Origin: Paramicrobacterium agarici
Lineage (GTDB): Bacteria; Actinomycetota; Actinomycetes; Actinomycetales; Microbacteriaceae
Direction of reading: 5' to 3'
DNA length: 64,000 nt
Assembly: GCF_002563955.1 (NCBI RefSeq)
Contig: NZ_PDJE01000001.1
Coordinates: forward strand, 1,550,001 to 1,614,000
In this document: one piece after another, positions 34,615-43,979 of the stretch
Layout: each line of letters opens with the position of its first letter
Numbering within the stretch: position 1 is the stretch's first letter
Notes under the pieces: generated by a model
Databases searched by the model: none
What the model was told of the DNA's origin: nothing
Seen by the model: the letters and a program-made list of their open reading frames with translations, nothing else
Program-made: the position numbers and the translations under genes

Positions 34615-35805
34615 GTGGCGGCAGCGAAGCCGGATGATGCAGTCCCTCAATCTGGCGGTCAGGGCGAGACGATTGTCGGTGGCAATGACTGGACTGGGCA
34701 TCGCGGGATCCAGCGCTTGAGGTCGTTGGCACGACGGCCAGAGACATCCACGGAATTGCTTCAGATTCTGAAGAGCGTGGTGGCAGCCACGGCCGCGTGG
34801 TGGATATCGCTTAACGTGCTGAACTCGGCACTGCCATTCCTCGCTCCGTGGACGGCGCTCCTGACCGTCCACGCGACCGTCTACAGATCGTTGTCGCGCG
34901 GAGTGCAGACCACCGTCTCGTCGGCTATCGGCGTTGCCCTGTCATTCGTTATCGGCAACTACCTCGGCGTGCACCTCTGGACGTTCGCGCTGGCACTCTT
35001 CGTCGGCCTCGTGGGCGCGCGTCTGTCGTGGATACGTGATGAGGGTGTGGCAATTGCGACGACCGCCATCTTTGTGCTTGGCAGTGGGTTCAGCGACCAG
35101 GAGCCCTTGCTGCTCAACCGGCTGGTTGAAGTCGGTCTCGGTGTCGCCATTGGCGTCGCTGTCAATCTCGTCGTCATTCCTCCGCTCCGAGAGCAACAAG
35201 CGGCGCGCTACGTCGACAGCATCAACCGGCGCATGGGAACGGTCCTTGAAAGCATGGCGGACGAGTTCTCGGCGTCGTGGGACACCGATCGCGCTGATGC
35301 CTGGTTCGACGAGGCGCAGGCCATGAGCGACGAACTGCAGTCCGCATGGCAGACGGTGAAGTTTGCGCGCGAAAGCCGTCGGGGCAACCCTCGACGCGGA
35401 ATACGCCGGATCGCGCAATGGTCGAAGCAAGGGGGAGGAACGACGGGCAAGAACCACCGGCCCAGCTACGAGAACATCCTTTCTCGCGTTGACGAAGGGG
35501 TCTCTCATCTTCTGCACCTGACGCGCACGCTCCAAGAAGGTACCTATGCCTCCGGAGAATGGGATGAGCAGTTTCGGGAGGGGTGGGTCGCGATTGCTCG
35601 CGACGCGGGCCGGGCGATTGCCGATCCCGACGCCGACGTCGAACCGATTGCCGATCGGCTCGCCGAGCTCACGGCCGCACTCTCCGACGACCACTCACTG
35701 CCCACGAGCACGTGGCCGATCTACGGTTCGCTCATCTCGAGCTTGAACCACATTGTCACGATCGTCGACGACGTTGCCTCTGCTCGATACGCGCGCGACC
35801 AGTGA
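34615..35805 (+). CDS. FUSC/aromatic-acid-exporter-like membrane protein
   Basis: The 396-residue product has a membrane half (about residues 40-180) with six hydrophobic segments, including FLAPWTALLTVHATVYRSLS followed by RGVQTTVSSAIGVALSFVIG, the pattern of FUSC/ArAE-type proteins. NLVVIPPLREQQAARYV then leads into a long soluble helical half. Substrates of this family are unclear. I chose the GTG at 34615 after GAGAGGATC; a GTG at 34594 is an alternative. Confidence 0.75.
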   Translation: MAAAKPDDAVPQSGGQGETIVGGNDWTGHRGIQRLRSLARRPETSTELLQILKSVVAATAAWWISLNVLNSALPFLAPWTALLTVHATVYRSLSRGVQTTVSSAIGVALSFVIGNYLGVHLWTFALALFVGLVGARLSWIRDEGVAIATTAIFVLGSGFSDQEPLLLNRLVEVGLGVAIGVAVNLVVIPPLREQQAARYVDSINRRMGTVLESMADEFSASWDTDRADAWFDEAQAMSDELQSAWQTVKFARESRRGNPRRGIRRIAQWSKQGGGTTGKNHRPSYENILSRVDEGVSHLLHLTRTLQEGTYASGEWDEQFREGWVAIARDAGRAIADPDADVEPIADRLAELTAALSDDHSLPTSTWPIYGSLISSLNHIVTIVDDVASARYARDQ

Positions 35806-35932
35806 CGCGTTCATCGAGCTGTCGCCCGATCCGGCGGAGCAGGTCATCGGATTCGTTCGCTGGCAACCCCCTTCAGCCCACGACCGCGCACACCTAGCGT
35901 GTGCGGTGAATCCAACGACGAAGGAGGACGTG

Positions 35933-36334
35933 ATGCCTATTCGAGAAATGGTCGAGAGCTACCCGAAAGACCGCGGCGGAATCGACCGAGATGCGCTCGT
36001 CGCGTGCATTGAGGCGTGCTTGGAGTGCACGCAGAGCTGTACCGCCTGCGCCGACGCGTGCCTGAGCGAAGACGGCGTCGCAGAGTTGCGCACGTGCATT
36101 CGCAGCAATCTCGATTGCTCAGACATCTGCGCGACGACGGCGAACGTGCTCTCGCGGCATACGGGCTACGACGCAAACCTCACGCGAAGCGTGCTCGATG
36201 CATGCCGCGTGGCGTGCCGCAGCTGCGGCGACGAATGCGGCCAGCACGCCGAGATGCACGACCACTGCCGCGTCTGCGCCGAGACGTGCCGTCGATGCGA
36301 GCAGGCGTGCGCGAGACTCATCGACTCGCTGTGA
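35933..36334 (+). CDS. Cysteine-rich four-helix-bundle copper storage protein (Csp3-like)
   Basis: The 133-residue product contains 18 cysteines set in CxxxC and CxxC spacings on predicted helices (ACIEACLECTQSCTACADAC, then ACRVACRSCGDECG, then CRVCAETCRRCEQAC), with accompanying His residues. This is the pattern of Csp-type Cu(I) storage proteins (DUF326), which bind many cuprous ions inside a four-helix bundle. There is no signal peptide, so it is cytosolic like Csp3. AAGGAGG precedes the ATG at 35933. A strong hairpin follows, so it is probably transcribed alone. Confidence 0.88.
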   Translation: MPIREMVESYPKDRGGIDRDALVACIEACLECTQSCTACADACLSEDGVAELRTCIRSNLDCSDICATTANVLSRHTGYDANLTRSVLDACRVACRSCGDECGQHAEMHDHCRVCAETCRRCEQACARLIDSL

Positions 36335-36340
36335 GAGTTT

Positions 36341-36370
36341 CGGATGCTAGGCGTCGCCGCCCAGCATCCG
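36341..36370 (+). terminator. Terminator after the copper storage gene
   Basis: CGGATGCTAGGCG (36341-36353) pairs with CGCCCAGCATCCG (36358-36370) over 12 of 13 positions with a 4-nt loop, 6 nt after the stop. Its right arm carries the common CAGCATCC octamer. Confidence 0.75.
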
Positions 36371-36515
36371 GCTCCCATACTCGTTGCCCACGTGTCGAAT
36401 GCGATGCCCGCTGCCTCAAGTGTGGAGAAGATCGGCGCTCGCATTTACATGTCAACCCCCTCAACGGATGCTGTGCAGAGAAGTTAGCGTTCAGGAAAAC
36501 GACAGGAGGTACACG

Positions 36516-36980
36516 ATGTCTGCAGTCGATTCACCACGGTTCGAGGTCGGATACGCCAAATCAGCGGTTCAGATCGTCGCGCTCATCTACGGGATCGTTT
36601 TTCTCGCCGTCGGCATTCTGGGATTCATTCCCGGTATCACGACGGGGTACGACCAACTCATGTTCGCCGGTCACATGTCGGGCGCGATGCTGCTCGGGAT
36701 CTTCCAGGTCTCGGTACTGCACAACATCGTTCACCTCTTGTACGGCGTCGTGGGGCTCATCTGCACGCGTCGAATACTCGCCGCCCGCCAGTACCTGATC
36801 TGGGGCGGGATCATCTACGCTGCCCTGTGGATCTATGGTCTCGTTGTGAGCGAGGAGTCGATGGCCAACTTCGTGCCGCTCAACGATGCCGATGACTGGC
36901 TGCACTTCGCGCTCGCGGTCACGATGATCCTGCTCGGGATCTTCACGCCGCCGAAGCGGGCTCGCACGGTGCGCGAGTAG
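36516..36980 (+). CDS. DUF4383 membrane protein
   Basis: The 154-residue product has four predicted membrane helices. It shows the DUF4383 features: SAVQIVALIYGIVFLAVGIL, LLGIFQVSVLHNIVHLLYGV followed by VGLICTR, and NDADDWLHFALAVTMILLGI. Function unknown. GACAGGAGG precedes the ATG at 36516. A second DUF4383 gene lies on the other strand at 38717-39127. Confidence 0.85.
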   Translation: MSAVDSPRFEVGYAKSAVQIVALIYGIVFLAVGILGFIPGITTGYDQLMFAGHMSGAMLLGIFQVSVLHNIVHLLYGVVGLICTRRILAARQYLIWGGIIYAALWIYGLVVSEESMANFVPLNDADDWLHFALAVTMILLGIFTPPKRARTVRE

Positions 36981-36996
36981 CAGCGGCACGGCCCAC

Positions 36997-38031
36997 ATGA
37001 GAGTCGCGATCGTTGGGGCATCGGGCAATGCCGGCACTGCGATCCTCGAGCGCATCACCGAGAGCGCCGAGGAGACGGAGGTCGTCGGCATTGCCCGACG
37101 CATGCCCGATGACACTGTCGCCCCCTACCGAGCGGCACGGTGGCGGTCCATCGACATCTCAGCATCCCTTGCAGCGCACCGGCTCGCCGACGCGTTCGAG
37201 GGCTGCGACGTCGTGGTGCACTTGGCCTGGCTGCTGCAGCCGAATCACGACGAACGCGTCATGCGGCGCACGAACATCGACGGAACGAGAGCCGTGCTTC
37301 GCGCCGTCGAGCGCGCCGGTGTCCGCCATCTTGTGGTTGCGTCATCGCTCGCGGCTTATAGCCCAGGTGTCAAGAGCCCGCGAGTGACGGAGGATGCCGA
37401 GGCGCGCGGCATTTCCGGCTCGCACTACGGCCGCATGAAGGGAGAGCAGGAGGCTCTTCTCGATATTTTCGAGCGGCACCACGCCGGCGTCACCGTCGCA
37501 CGCGTGCGCCCTGGCCTGATCTTCTCGGCAGAAGCCGGCACCGAGATCGGGCGCTACTTCATCGGGCCGTGGATTCCGAAGCGCCTGCTCACAGCTGTTC
37601 CTCTTGTGCCGCTGCCCGCCAGCTTTGTGTTTCAGGCCGTGCACGCGCACGATGTCGGCGACGCGTACTGGCGCATCGTCCAGCAGGGTGCCGGCGGCGC
37701 ATTCAACGTCGCCGCCGAGCCCGTTCTCACTCCCGATCTGCTGGCGCGAGCACTCGGCGCCCGACGCATCCCGATGCCGTCGCGGGTACTCCGGGTGGTG
37801 GTGCACATCCTCTGGAGCGCGCGTCTTCTCGCCGCGGACCCTGGATGGGTCGACCTTGCGCGCAAGACTCCGGTTATGAGCACGCAGCGCGCTCGCACCG
37901 AGCTCGGGTGGTCTACGCGTCACGACTCGACCGAGGCGCTCGCGAGGGTCATTCGCGGGGTCGTCGAGGGCGACGGCCGTCAAGGATCGCCGTTGCTGAA
38001 ACCCCGGCGCTGGCCGTGGCAGCGGCTCTAA
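36997..38031 (+). CDS. NAD-dependent epimerase/dehydratase family protein
   Basis: Extended SDR of 344 residues. The N-terminus MRVAIVGASGNAGTAILERI is a dinucleotide-binding loop. VVASSLAAYSPGVKSP and SHYGRMKGEQEALLD give the Ser and Tyr-x-x-x-Lys catalytic set (Tyr in HYGRMKG). The substrate is unknown. It follows the DUF4383 gene by 16 nt and is likely cotranscribed, ending at a strong hairpin. Confidence 0.82.
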   Translation: MRVAIVGASGNAGTAILERITESAEETEVVGIARRMPDDTVAPYRAARWRSIDISASLAAHRLADAFEGCDVVVHLAWLLQPNHDERVMRRTNIDGTRAVLRAVERAGVRHLVVASSLAAYSPGVKSPRVTEDAEARGISGSHYGRMKGEQEALLDIFERHHAGVTVARVRPGLIFSAEAGTEIGRYFIGPWIPKRLLTAVPLVPLPASFVFQAVHAHDVGDAYWRIVQQGAGGAFNVAAEPVLTPDLLARALGARRIPMPSRVLRVVVHILWSARLLAADPGWVDLARKTPVMSTQRARTELGWSTRHDSTEALARVIRGVVEGDGRQGSPLLKPRRWPWQRL

Positions 38032-38049
38032 GGTCACGCCGCAGACGAA

Positions 38050-38084
38050 CGCCCGGCCGGTTGGGATACGGGTCCGGCCGGGCG
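38050..38084. terminator. Bidirectional terminator
   Basis: CGCCCGGCCGG (38050-38060) and CCGGCCGGGCG (38074-38084) form a perfect 11-bp stem with a 13-nt loop between convergent genes. CTCTTC follows on the plus strand. Confidence 0.85.
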
Positions 38085-38101
38085 CTCTTCAACGAGCAGA
38101 G

Positions 38102-38674
38102 CTAGTGATGATGCTCGTTGAGGTGCGACATCGACGGCTGATCACCACTTGGATGCTGAGCCGCTGACATCGCGGGAACCGCGATGAAGGGAAGCATCAC
38201 GGCCCCGGCGACGAGCGCCGCGGTGAACATCCACGGTCTCGCCGGGCTCGAGACACGACGCGATAGGCGCACGGATGCTGCCAGCGACAGCGCCGCCGTG
38301 AAATTGAGCGCTGCCGCGGCCAGCATCGGGCCCACGGGCAGGGGAGTCTCGGCACCGAGCAGGCCGTCAGCGAAGACGAAGACGGCCCACACGATCAGTG
38401 GAGCGCTCGAGAGCCCGATCAGCCGCACGCTCGGCACGAGTCGCCCCGAGAGCACGCCGATCGAGAATGCGAGCTCCGCCGTCGCCAGCACCGCAAGGCC
38501 AGCAAGTAATGGCGTCGCCTGCGCTGGCGCAACGGCAAAGTGCACGAGACCGGCGCCGAGAAGCGTCAACCCCGACACGGCCCGAGCAATAGGTCGGTCG
38601 CCTGCGCTCGAGTCGGCAGCCTGAGTCGACACGGTGCGGCCGCGGGGAGCAGCCGGTGCAGAAGCGGTATTCAT
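38102..38674 (-). CDS. Small membrane protein of unknown function with His-rich tail
   Basis: The 190-residue product has an N-terminal Ala/Ser/Pro-rich cytosolic part, then about five hydrophobic helices (for example GLTLLGAGLVHFAVAP, AVLATAELAFSIGVLSG, FTAALVAGAVMLPFIAVPAM). It ends SMSHLNEHHH, a His cluster that could bind metal. The ATG at 38674 follows GAGGAGG. I do not recognise the family. It lies 42 nt downstream of the second DUF4383 gene and may be cotranscribed with it. Confidence 0.7.
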   Translation of the reverse strand: MNTASAPAAPRGRTVSTQAADSSAGDRPIARAVSGLTLLGAGLVHFAVAPAQATPLLAGLAVLATAELAFSIGVLSGRLVPSVRLIGLSSAPLIVWAVFVFADGLLGAETPLPVGPMLAAAALNFTAALSLAASVRLSRRVSSPARPWMFTAALVAGAVMLPFIAVPAMSAAQHPSGDQPSMSHLNEHHH

Positions 38675-38716
38675 GCCAACCTCCTCTTCTCTGCAGCGCA
38701 AACAGCGCGGCGTGCA

Positions 38717-39127
38717 CTATGCGAGCTGACTCTTTGTCGCTGTCGCTTTGTCAGCGCCAAGACCTATCCCAAGCAGGACGACAGCGCTGCCCAGGTGCAG
38801 GAAGTGGTCGGGCACGTTGAGCGCGAGCACGTTCACGGGACCGGAGACGAAGAAGCCGACGATGCCGAGCAGCAGGTAGGCGGCTCCGATCACGATGTTC
38901 GTCGTCTTTGCCGCCGGTGCGTTCGACAGCCCGGCAATGAGCAGGGCGGCACCGATAAGCAGATGCGCAACGTTGTGCAGCGGGTTCACCATGAAGATTC
39001 CGAGCAGCAGCCCGCCCTCGTTTGAGATGAACCCCACGCCTCCCGTGACGGCGAAGCCGAGCAGCCCGACGAGCAGGTAGACGGCGCCGAAGATGGTGGC
39101 GAGCAGACGGTTCGGTGACGATTTCAT
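38717..39127 (-). CDS. DUF4383 membrane protein
   Basis: The 136-residue product has four predicted helices with LLATIFGAVYLLVGLLGFAV, LLLGIFMVNPLHNVAHLLIG, NIVIGAAYLLLGIVGFFVSG and NVPDHFLHLGSAVVLLGIGL, matching the DUF4383 pattern and its paralog at 36516. AAAGGAGGC precedes the ATG at 39127. Function unknown. Confidence 0.85.
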   Translation of the reverse strand: MKSSPNRLLATIFGAVYLLVGLLGFAVTGGVGFISNEGGLLLGIFMVNPLHNVAHLLIGAALLIAGLSNAPAAKTTNIVIGAAYLLLGIVGFFVSGPVNVLALNVPDHFLHLGSAVVLLGIGLGADKATATKSQLA

Positions 39128-39287
39128 TGTGTGCCTCCTTTGTCGTGCACGGCTGTGGCGTGCATGAGGGGGTTCGGAGACCGCGCCGAAACGGATTGGA
39201 CGACACCGAAAATCGTCGGCGCAAGCCCCTGCCCGTACGCTCGCGCTGGCCGTAGCCTCGGAAATCACGCGAGGTGAGGAGAAGACC

Positions 39288-40062
39288 ATGGCATCGGCGC
39301 CGCGCAAAGGGCAGCCCCGGTTTATCCGCGGCATCGCGCCAGGAGTGCACCGGCTCGAGCACGCGTACGTGAACTGCTACATTCTCGAGGGACGCGACGG
39401 AGTCACGATCGTCGACGCTGCGTTTCCCAGCAGCTGGCCGCACGTTTCGCTTGCGCTCGACAGCATTGGCCGCGCGTTCTCAGACGTGCGCGCGCTCGTG
39501 CTCACCCATGCGCACTTCGACCATCTCGGCATCGCCCACCGGCTCGCTCGCGAGTACGCGGTTCCGGCGGCGGTTCACCCCGACGATCATCGAATCGCGC
39601 AGCATCCCTATGCCTATGCGCGCGAGCGCACGCCCTTTCTCTACCCGCTGCGGTACCCGAAGGCGATTCCGATTCTCGCCGCCATGACCTTTGCCGGCGC
39701 CATCACGGTGAAGGGGACGAACGCTCTCGAGTCGCTGCCCTCACAAGGCCCCCTTGACGTTCCCGGGTCGCCCGAAGTCATCTTCACGCCCGGGCACACA
39801 ATGGGACACTGTGCGCTGAGACTTCCCGACAGCGGCGCGCTCATCAGCGGCGACGCGCTCGTCACTCTCGACCCCTACAAGGGAACACGCGGCCCGCAGA
39901 TCATCGCAGGCGCGGCAACGGCCGATTCTGCGCAGGCGCTCGCCTCGCTCGACGCGCTCGTCGCGACGGAGGCCGAACTCGTGCTGCCCCGGACACGGAG
40001 AGCCGTGGCGCGACGGCATCCGCTCTGCTGTCGACGCCGCACGCGCCGTCGGGCGAACCTGA
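39288..40062 (+). pseudogene. Metallo-beta-lactamase-fold hydrolase with a late frameshift
   Basis: The first 230 or so residues are a standard MBL-fold hydrolase: VTIVDAAFPSSW, the metal motif LTHAHFDHLG (His74-His79), EVIFTPGHTMGHCALRLPDS and SGDALVTLD. After TEAELVLP the frame turns into an Arg-rich, low-quality tail that runs to 40115. Removing one C from the CCCC run at 39987-39990 restores LPGHGEPWRDGIRSAVDAA, the expected conserved ending, and a stop at 40060-40062 (257 residues). Either a sequencing error or a true recent frameshift would explain this; the lost segment includes a conserved GHGE motif. GAGGAGAAG precedes the ATG. Confidence 0.8.
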
Positions 40063-40139
40063 CGAGCGCACCCGCAAGAGGTCGCGCGCGGGCGCGCGTA
40101 CCGCACGTCACATAGAGACCGGGGAATATGGCCCCTGCG

Positions 40140-40145
40140 TAGAAT
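40140..40145 (+). promoter_or_regulatory. -10 box of the lysC-asd promoter
   Basis: TAGAAT lies 40 nt before the lysC GTG. The ATG at 40144 overlaps this box, which argues against using it as the translation start. Confidence 0.5.
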
Positions 40146-40185
40146 GGGTCGTTGGGCCCTGACTGCAACCCCCGGGAGTTACTAC

Positions 40186-41451
40186 GTGAGCCTTATTGTT
40201 CAGAAGTTCGGCGGTTCGTCCGTTTCGGATGCTGAGAGCATCAAGCGCGTTGCGAAGCGCATCGTCGACACGCGCAAAGCGGGCAACGACGTTGTCGTTG
40301 CCGTGTCGGCCATGGGCGACACGACAGACGAGCTGATTGACCTCGCCAATGAGGTGACACCGCTTCCGCCTCCGCGAGAGATGGACATGCTGCTGTCGTC
40401 GGGAGAGCGCATCTCGATGTCGCTGCTCGCGATGGCGATCAAGAGCATGGGGTACGAGGCGCGGTCGTTCACCGGTATGCAGGCGGGAATGATCACCGAC
40501 GGGCAGCACGGCTCCGCGCGCATCGTCGACGTGACCCCCGTGCGCATTCGTGAGGCGCTCGACGACGGCGCCATTTCGATTGTCGCCGGATTTCAGGGGT
40601 TCAATCTCGACACGAGCGAGATCACGACTCTCGGCCGCGGTGGTTCCGACACCACCGCGGTGGCGCTAGCGGCCGCGCTCGGCGCCGACGTCTGTGAGAT
40701 CTACACCGACGTCGACGGCATCTTCACCATGGACCCGCGCGTGGTTCCGCTTGCGCGCAAGATCGACGTGATCACGGCCGAGGAGATGCTTGAGCTTGCA
40801 GCATCCGGGGCTAAAGTCCTGTACATCCGGGCCGTCGAATACGCGCGCCGCCACGGCGTGACCCTGCGCGTTCGCTCCAGCTTTACCAACGACGAGGGCA
40901 CACTCGTCATCAATCCGAAGGAAGGCGACTCCATGGAACAGCCGATCGTCACCGGAATCGCAACAGACCTCAGCGAGGCCAAGATCACCATCGTCGGAAT
41001 CCCCGACGTGCCCGGAAAGGCCGCGCAGATCTTCAACCTCGTCGCCAAGACCGACGCCAACGTCGACATGATCGTGCAGAACGTGTCTGCTGCCGCGACG
41101 GGTCTCACCGACATTTCGTTCACGCTGCCCAAGGACCAGGCGCAGAACGTGCTGCAGTCCCTGCGCTCCGAGCAGGAGACCATCGGCTACACCGCGCTGC
41201 AGCACGACGATCAGATCGGCAAGCTCGCCCTCGTGGGTGCGGGCATGCGCGCGAACTCGGGCGTCTCGGCGAAGCTCTTCGAGGCGCTGTACGAGAACGA
41301 CATCAACATTGACATGATCTCCACCAGTGAGATTCGCATTTCGGTCGTCACGCGCGCCGACACCCTCGAGAAGGCCGCGCGCGTTGTGCACACGGCCTTC
41401 GGCCTGGACTCCGACCACGTTGCCGTCGTGCACGCGGGCACGGGCCGCTGA
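40186..41451 (+). CDS. lysC: Aspartate kinase
   Basis: First step of lysine, methionine, threonine and diaminopimelate synthesis. The 421 residues begin [20 protein letters not shown] and include [24 protein letters not shown] [20 protein letters not shown] and [15 protein letters not shown]. Two ACT domains follow ([20 protein letters not shown] and [20 protein letters not shown]). It ends VHAGTGR as in corynebacterial LysC. I chose the GTG at 40186 behind GGGAG. An internal ATG at 40933 behind AAGGAAGG could start a separate regulatory beta subunit, as known in C. glutamicum. asd follows 41 nt later. Confidence 0.97.
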   Translation: MSLIVQKFGGSSVSDAESIKRVAKRIVDTRKAGNDVVVAVSAMGDTTDELIDLANEVTPLPPPREMDMLLSSGERISMSLLAMAIKSMGYEARSFTGMQAGMITDGQHGSARIVDVTPVRIREALDDGAISIVAGFQGFNLDTSEITTLGRGGSDTTAVALAAALGADVCEIYTDVDGIFTMDPRVVPLARKIDVITAEEMLELAASGAKVLYIRAVEYARRHGVTLRVRSSFTNDEGTLVINPKEGDSMEQPIVTGIATDLSEAKITIVGIPDVPGKAAQIFNLVAKTDANVDMIVQNVSAAATGLTDISFTLPKDQAQNVLQSLRSEQETIGYTALQHDDQIGKLALVGAGMRANSGVSAKLFEALYENDINIDMISTSEIRISVVTRADTLEKAARVVHTAFGLDSDHVAVVHAGTGR

Positions 41452-41483
41452 GCGCAGACCACGATCGACAATCACCTGAATAA

Positions 41484-42551
<1,068 letters not shown>

Positions 42552-42707
42552 CGCCGCTGCGAGTGACACGATGCCGCGGTAGCGCGTCTCGGTCGTCGGC
42601 TAGAGCTTCTGGGTCGATCTTTGGCAGAAGTTGACGTTCTGAGGCTCCTTTTCCTGATCTGAAGGTGACAAGATTGTTCAGAGCCAAGAAGGAGTCCGGG
42701 CACGACC

Positions 42708-43097
42708 ATGAGTTCGAGCGTCATCAGCGAGAGCGAGCCACATCTCACTGTTGACCCTCAAAGGCTCGAGCGACTCTGCGCAGACCTTGACGGCGACACG
42801 GAAGCGGTCACCGGTTTCATCAGCGCGTTCGTGCGCATGTGGCCCGCGCGTCTTGATCGAGTGCGCGGCGCCGTGCATCGTAACGACGTTGAAGCGATTC
42901 TCGATTCTGCCCTGAGCATCCGGTCGTCGAGCGGCATGATCGGAGCGGCGCAGCTTGGCGCCGTCGCAGTCGACGTCGAACGGTGCGGGCGCCGCGGCGA
43001 TGTCACCGGGGCACACGCGCTGATCCCGCGGCTCTCGACAGCGGGCAGCGCCACGGTCACCGTTCTCTCGGAGATGCTCGTAGCCGGTCGCTACTGA
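42708..43097 (+). CDS. Hpt-like protein lacking the phosphorylatable histidine
   Basis: The 129-residue helical protein aligns with histidine phosphotransfer (Hpt) domains: LTVDPQRLERLCADLDGDTE, FISAFVRMWPARLDRVRGAV, then ALSIRSSSGMIGAAQLGAVA. The usual motif is AHxLKGSSxxxGA; here Leu69 stands in place of the His, and Arg in place of Lys. A phosphorelay role is therefore unlikely, and it may bind receiver domains without phosphotransfer. A GAAGGAG ribosome site precedes the ATG. Its end overlaps the convergent OmpR-type gene by 7 nt. Confidence 0.7.
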   Translation: MSSSVISESEPHLTVDPQRLERLCADLDGDTEAVTGFISAFVRMWPARLDRVRGAVHRNDVEAILDSALSIRSSSGMIGAAQLGAVAVDVERCGRRGDVTGAHALIPRLSTAGSATVTVLSEMLVAGRY

Positions 43098-43837
43098 GAG
43101 TGAGTCGCGGCCGTCAGGCGGTACCCGACACCGCGAACCGTGAGAATCCAGCGCGGGCGCGCCGCGTCTTCGCCAATCTTGCGTCGAAGATTGCCAATGT
43201 GCACCTCGAGCGCACGCCTGTCAGCGTCGCTTACGTAGCTGTCATAGGCGTCGTGATCGTCTCGGATGCTGCGCACCAGTTCATCCTTCGAGGTCACTCG
43301 TGAGCGATTTCGCAGCAGTGCGGTGAGCAGGTCGAACTCCGTGCGGGTGGTGGGCGTGAGCTGCCCATCGACGTGCACCGTACGCTCGTCGACCCGCACG
43401 ACCAGTCCATTGTGCGTGAGAGTTTCGATCTCATCGGAAGCCGTCGCTTGTGATGGCGGGGACACGAGTGCGTCGCGCCGCCGCATGATCGCGGCGACCC
43501 GTGCCCGGAGCTCGCGTGGGCGGAACGGCTTCGTGAGGTAGTCATCGGCCCCGGCCTCGAGGCCCATCAGCACGTCGGCCTCGTCGGCGCGTGCGGTCAG
43601 CATGATGATGTGCGCATCGCTGAACGTGCGAAGTCTGCGGGTAGTCTCGAGGCCGTCGATGCCCGGGAGACCGACATCGAGAGTGATGACCGATGGCCCG
43701 GTTGATCGTGCAAGCTCGACACCTGCAGTACCGTCGGCAGCTCGTGACACCGTGAACCCGGCTCCGCTCAGCGACGATGTGAGCAGCATGGCGATATCAT
43801 CATCGTCTTCGATGACAAGCGCATGACGGTTGTCCAC
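43091..43837 (-). CDS. OmpR-family response regulator
   Basis: The 248 residues comprise a receiver (acidic pocket IEDDDD at 9-14, phospho-acceptor Asp54 in ITLDVGLPGIDG, Thr in IIMLTARADE, Lys in YLTKPFRPREL) and a C-terminal winged helix (TRTEFDLLTALLRNRSRVTS, RALEVHIGNLRRKIGED, WILTVRGVGYRLT). It is divergent from the PAS histidine kinase at 43980, its probable partner. Paralogous to the regulator at 46991. Confidence 0.93.
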   Translation of the reverse strand: MDNRHALVIEDDDDIAMLLTSSLSGAGFTVSRAADGTAGVELARSTGPSVITLDVGLPGIDGLETTRRLRTFSDAHIIMLTARADEADVLMGLEAGADDYLTKPFRPRELRARVAAIMRRRDALVSPPSQATASDEIETLTHNGLVVRVDERTVHVDGQLTPTTRTEFDLLTALLRNRSRVTSKDELVRSIRDDHDAYDSYVSDADRRALEVHIGNLRRKIGEDAARPRWILTVRGVGYRLTAATHSQ

Positions 43838-43979
43838 AGCGCGCCCCTCTCGCGTGCTTAGCCTGGCGGTACTACTCTAACGGCCCGGCCGCAGGCGCTG
43901 CGCGACGGAGCCCTGTCTTCTCCGGTAAGAATGCGGCACAGCAACGGTGTTGCAGCGAATTCCCCGATAACCTCAGGCT

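Noticed and set aside
40144..40185. Upstream ATG start for lysC
   Set aside because: The ATG overlaps the TAGAAT -10 box; the GTG at 40186 has a ribosome site and starts the conserved region.
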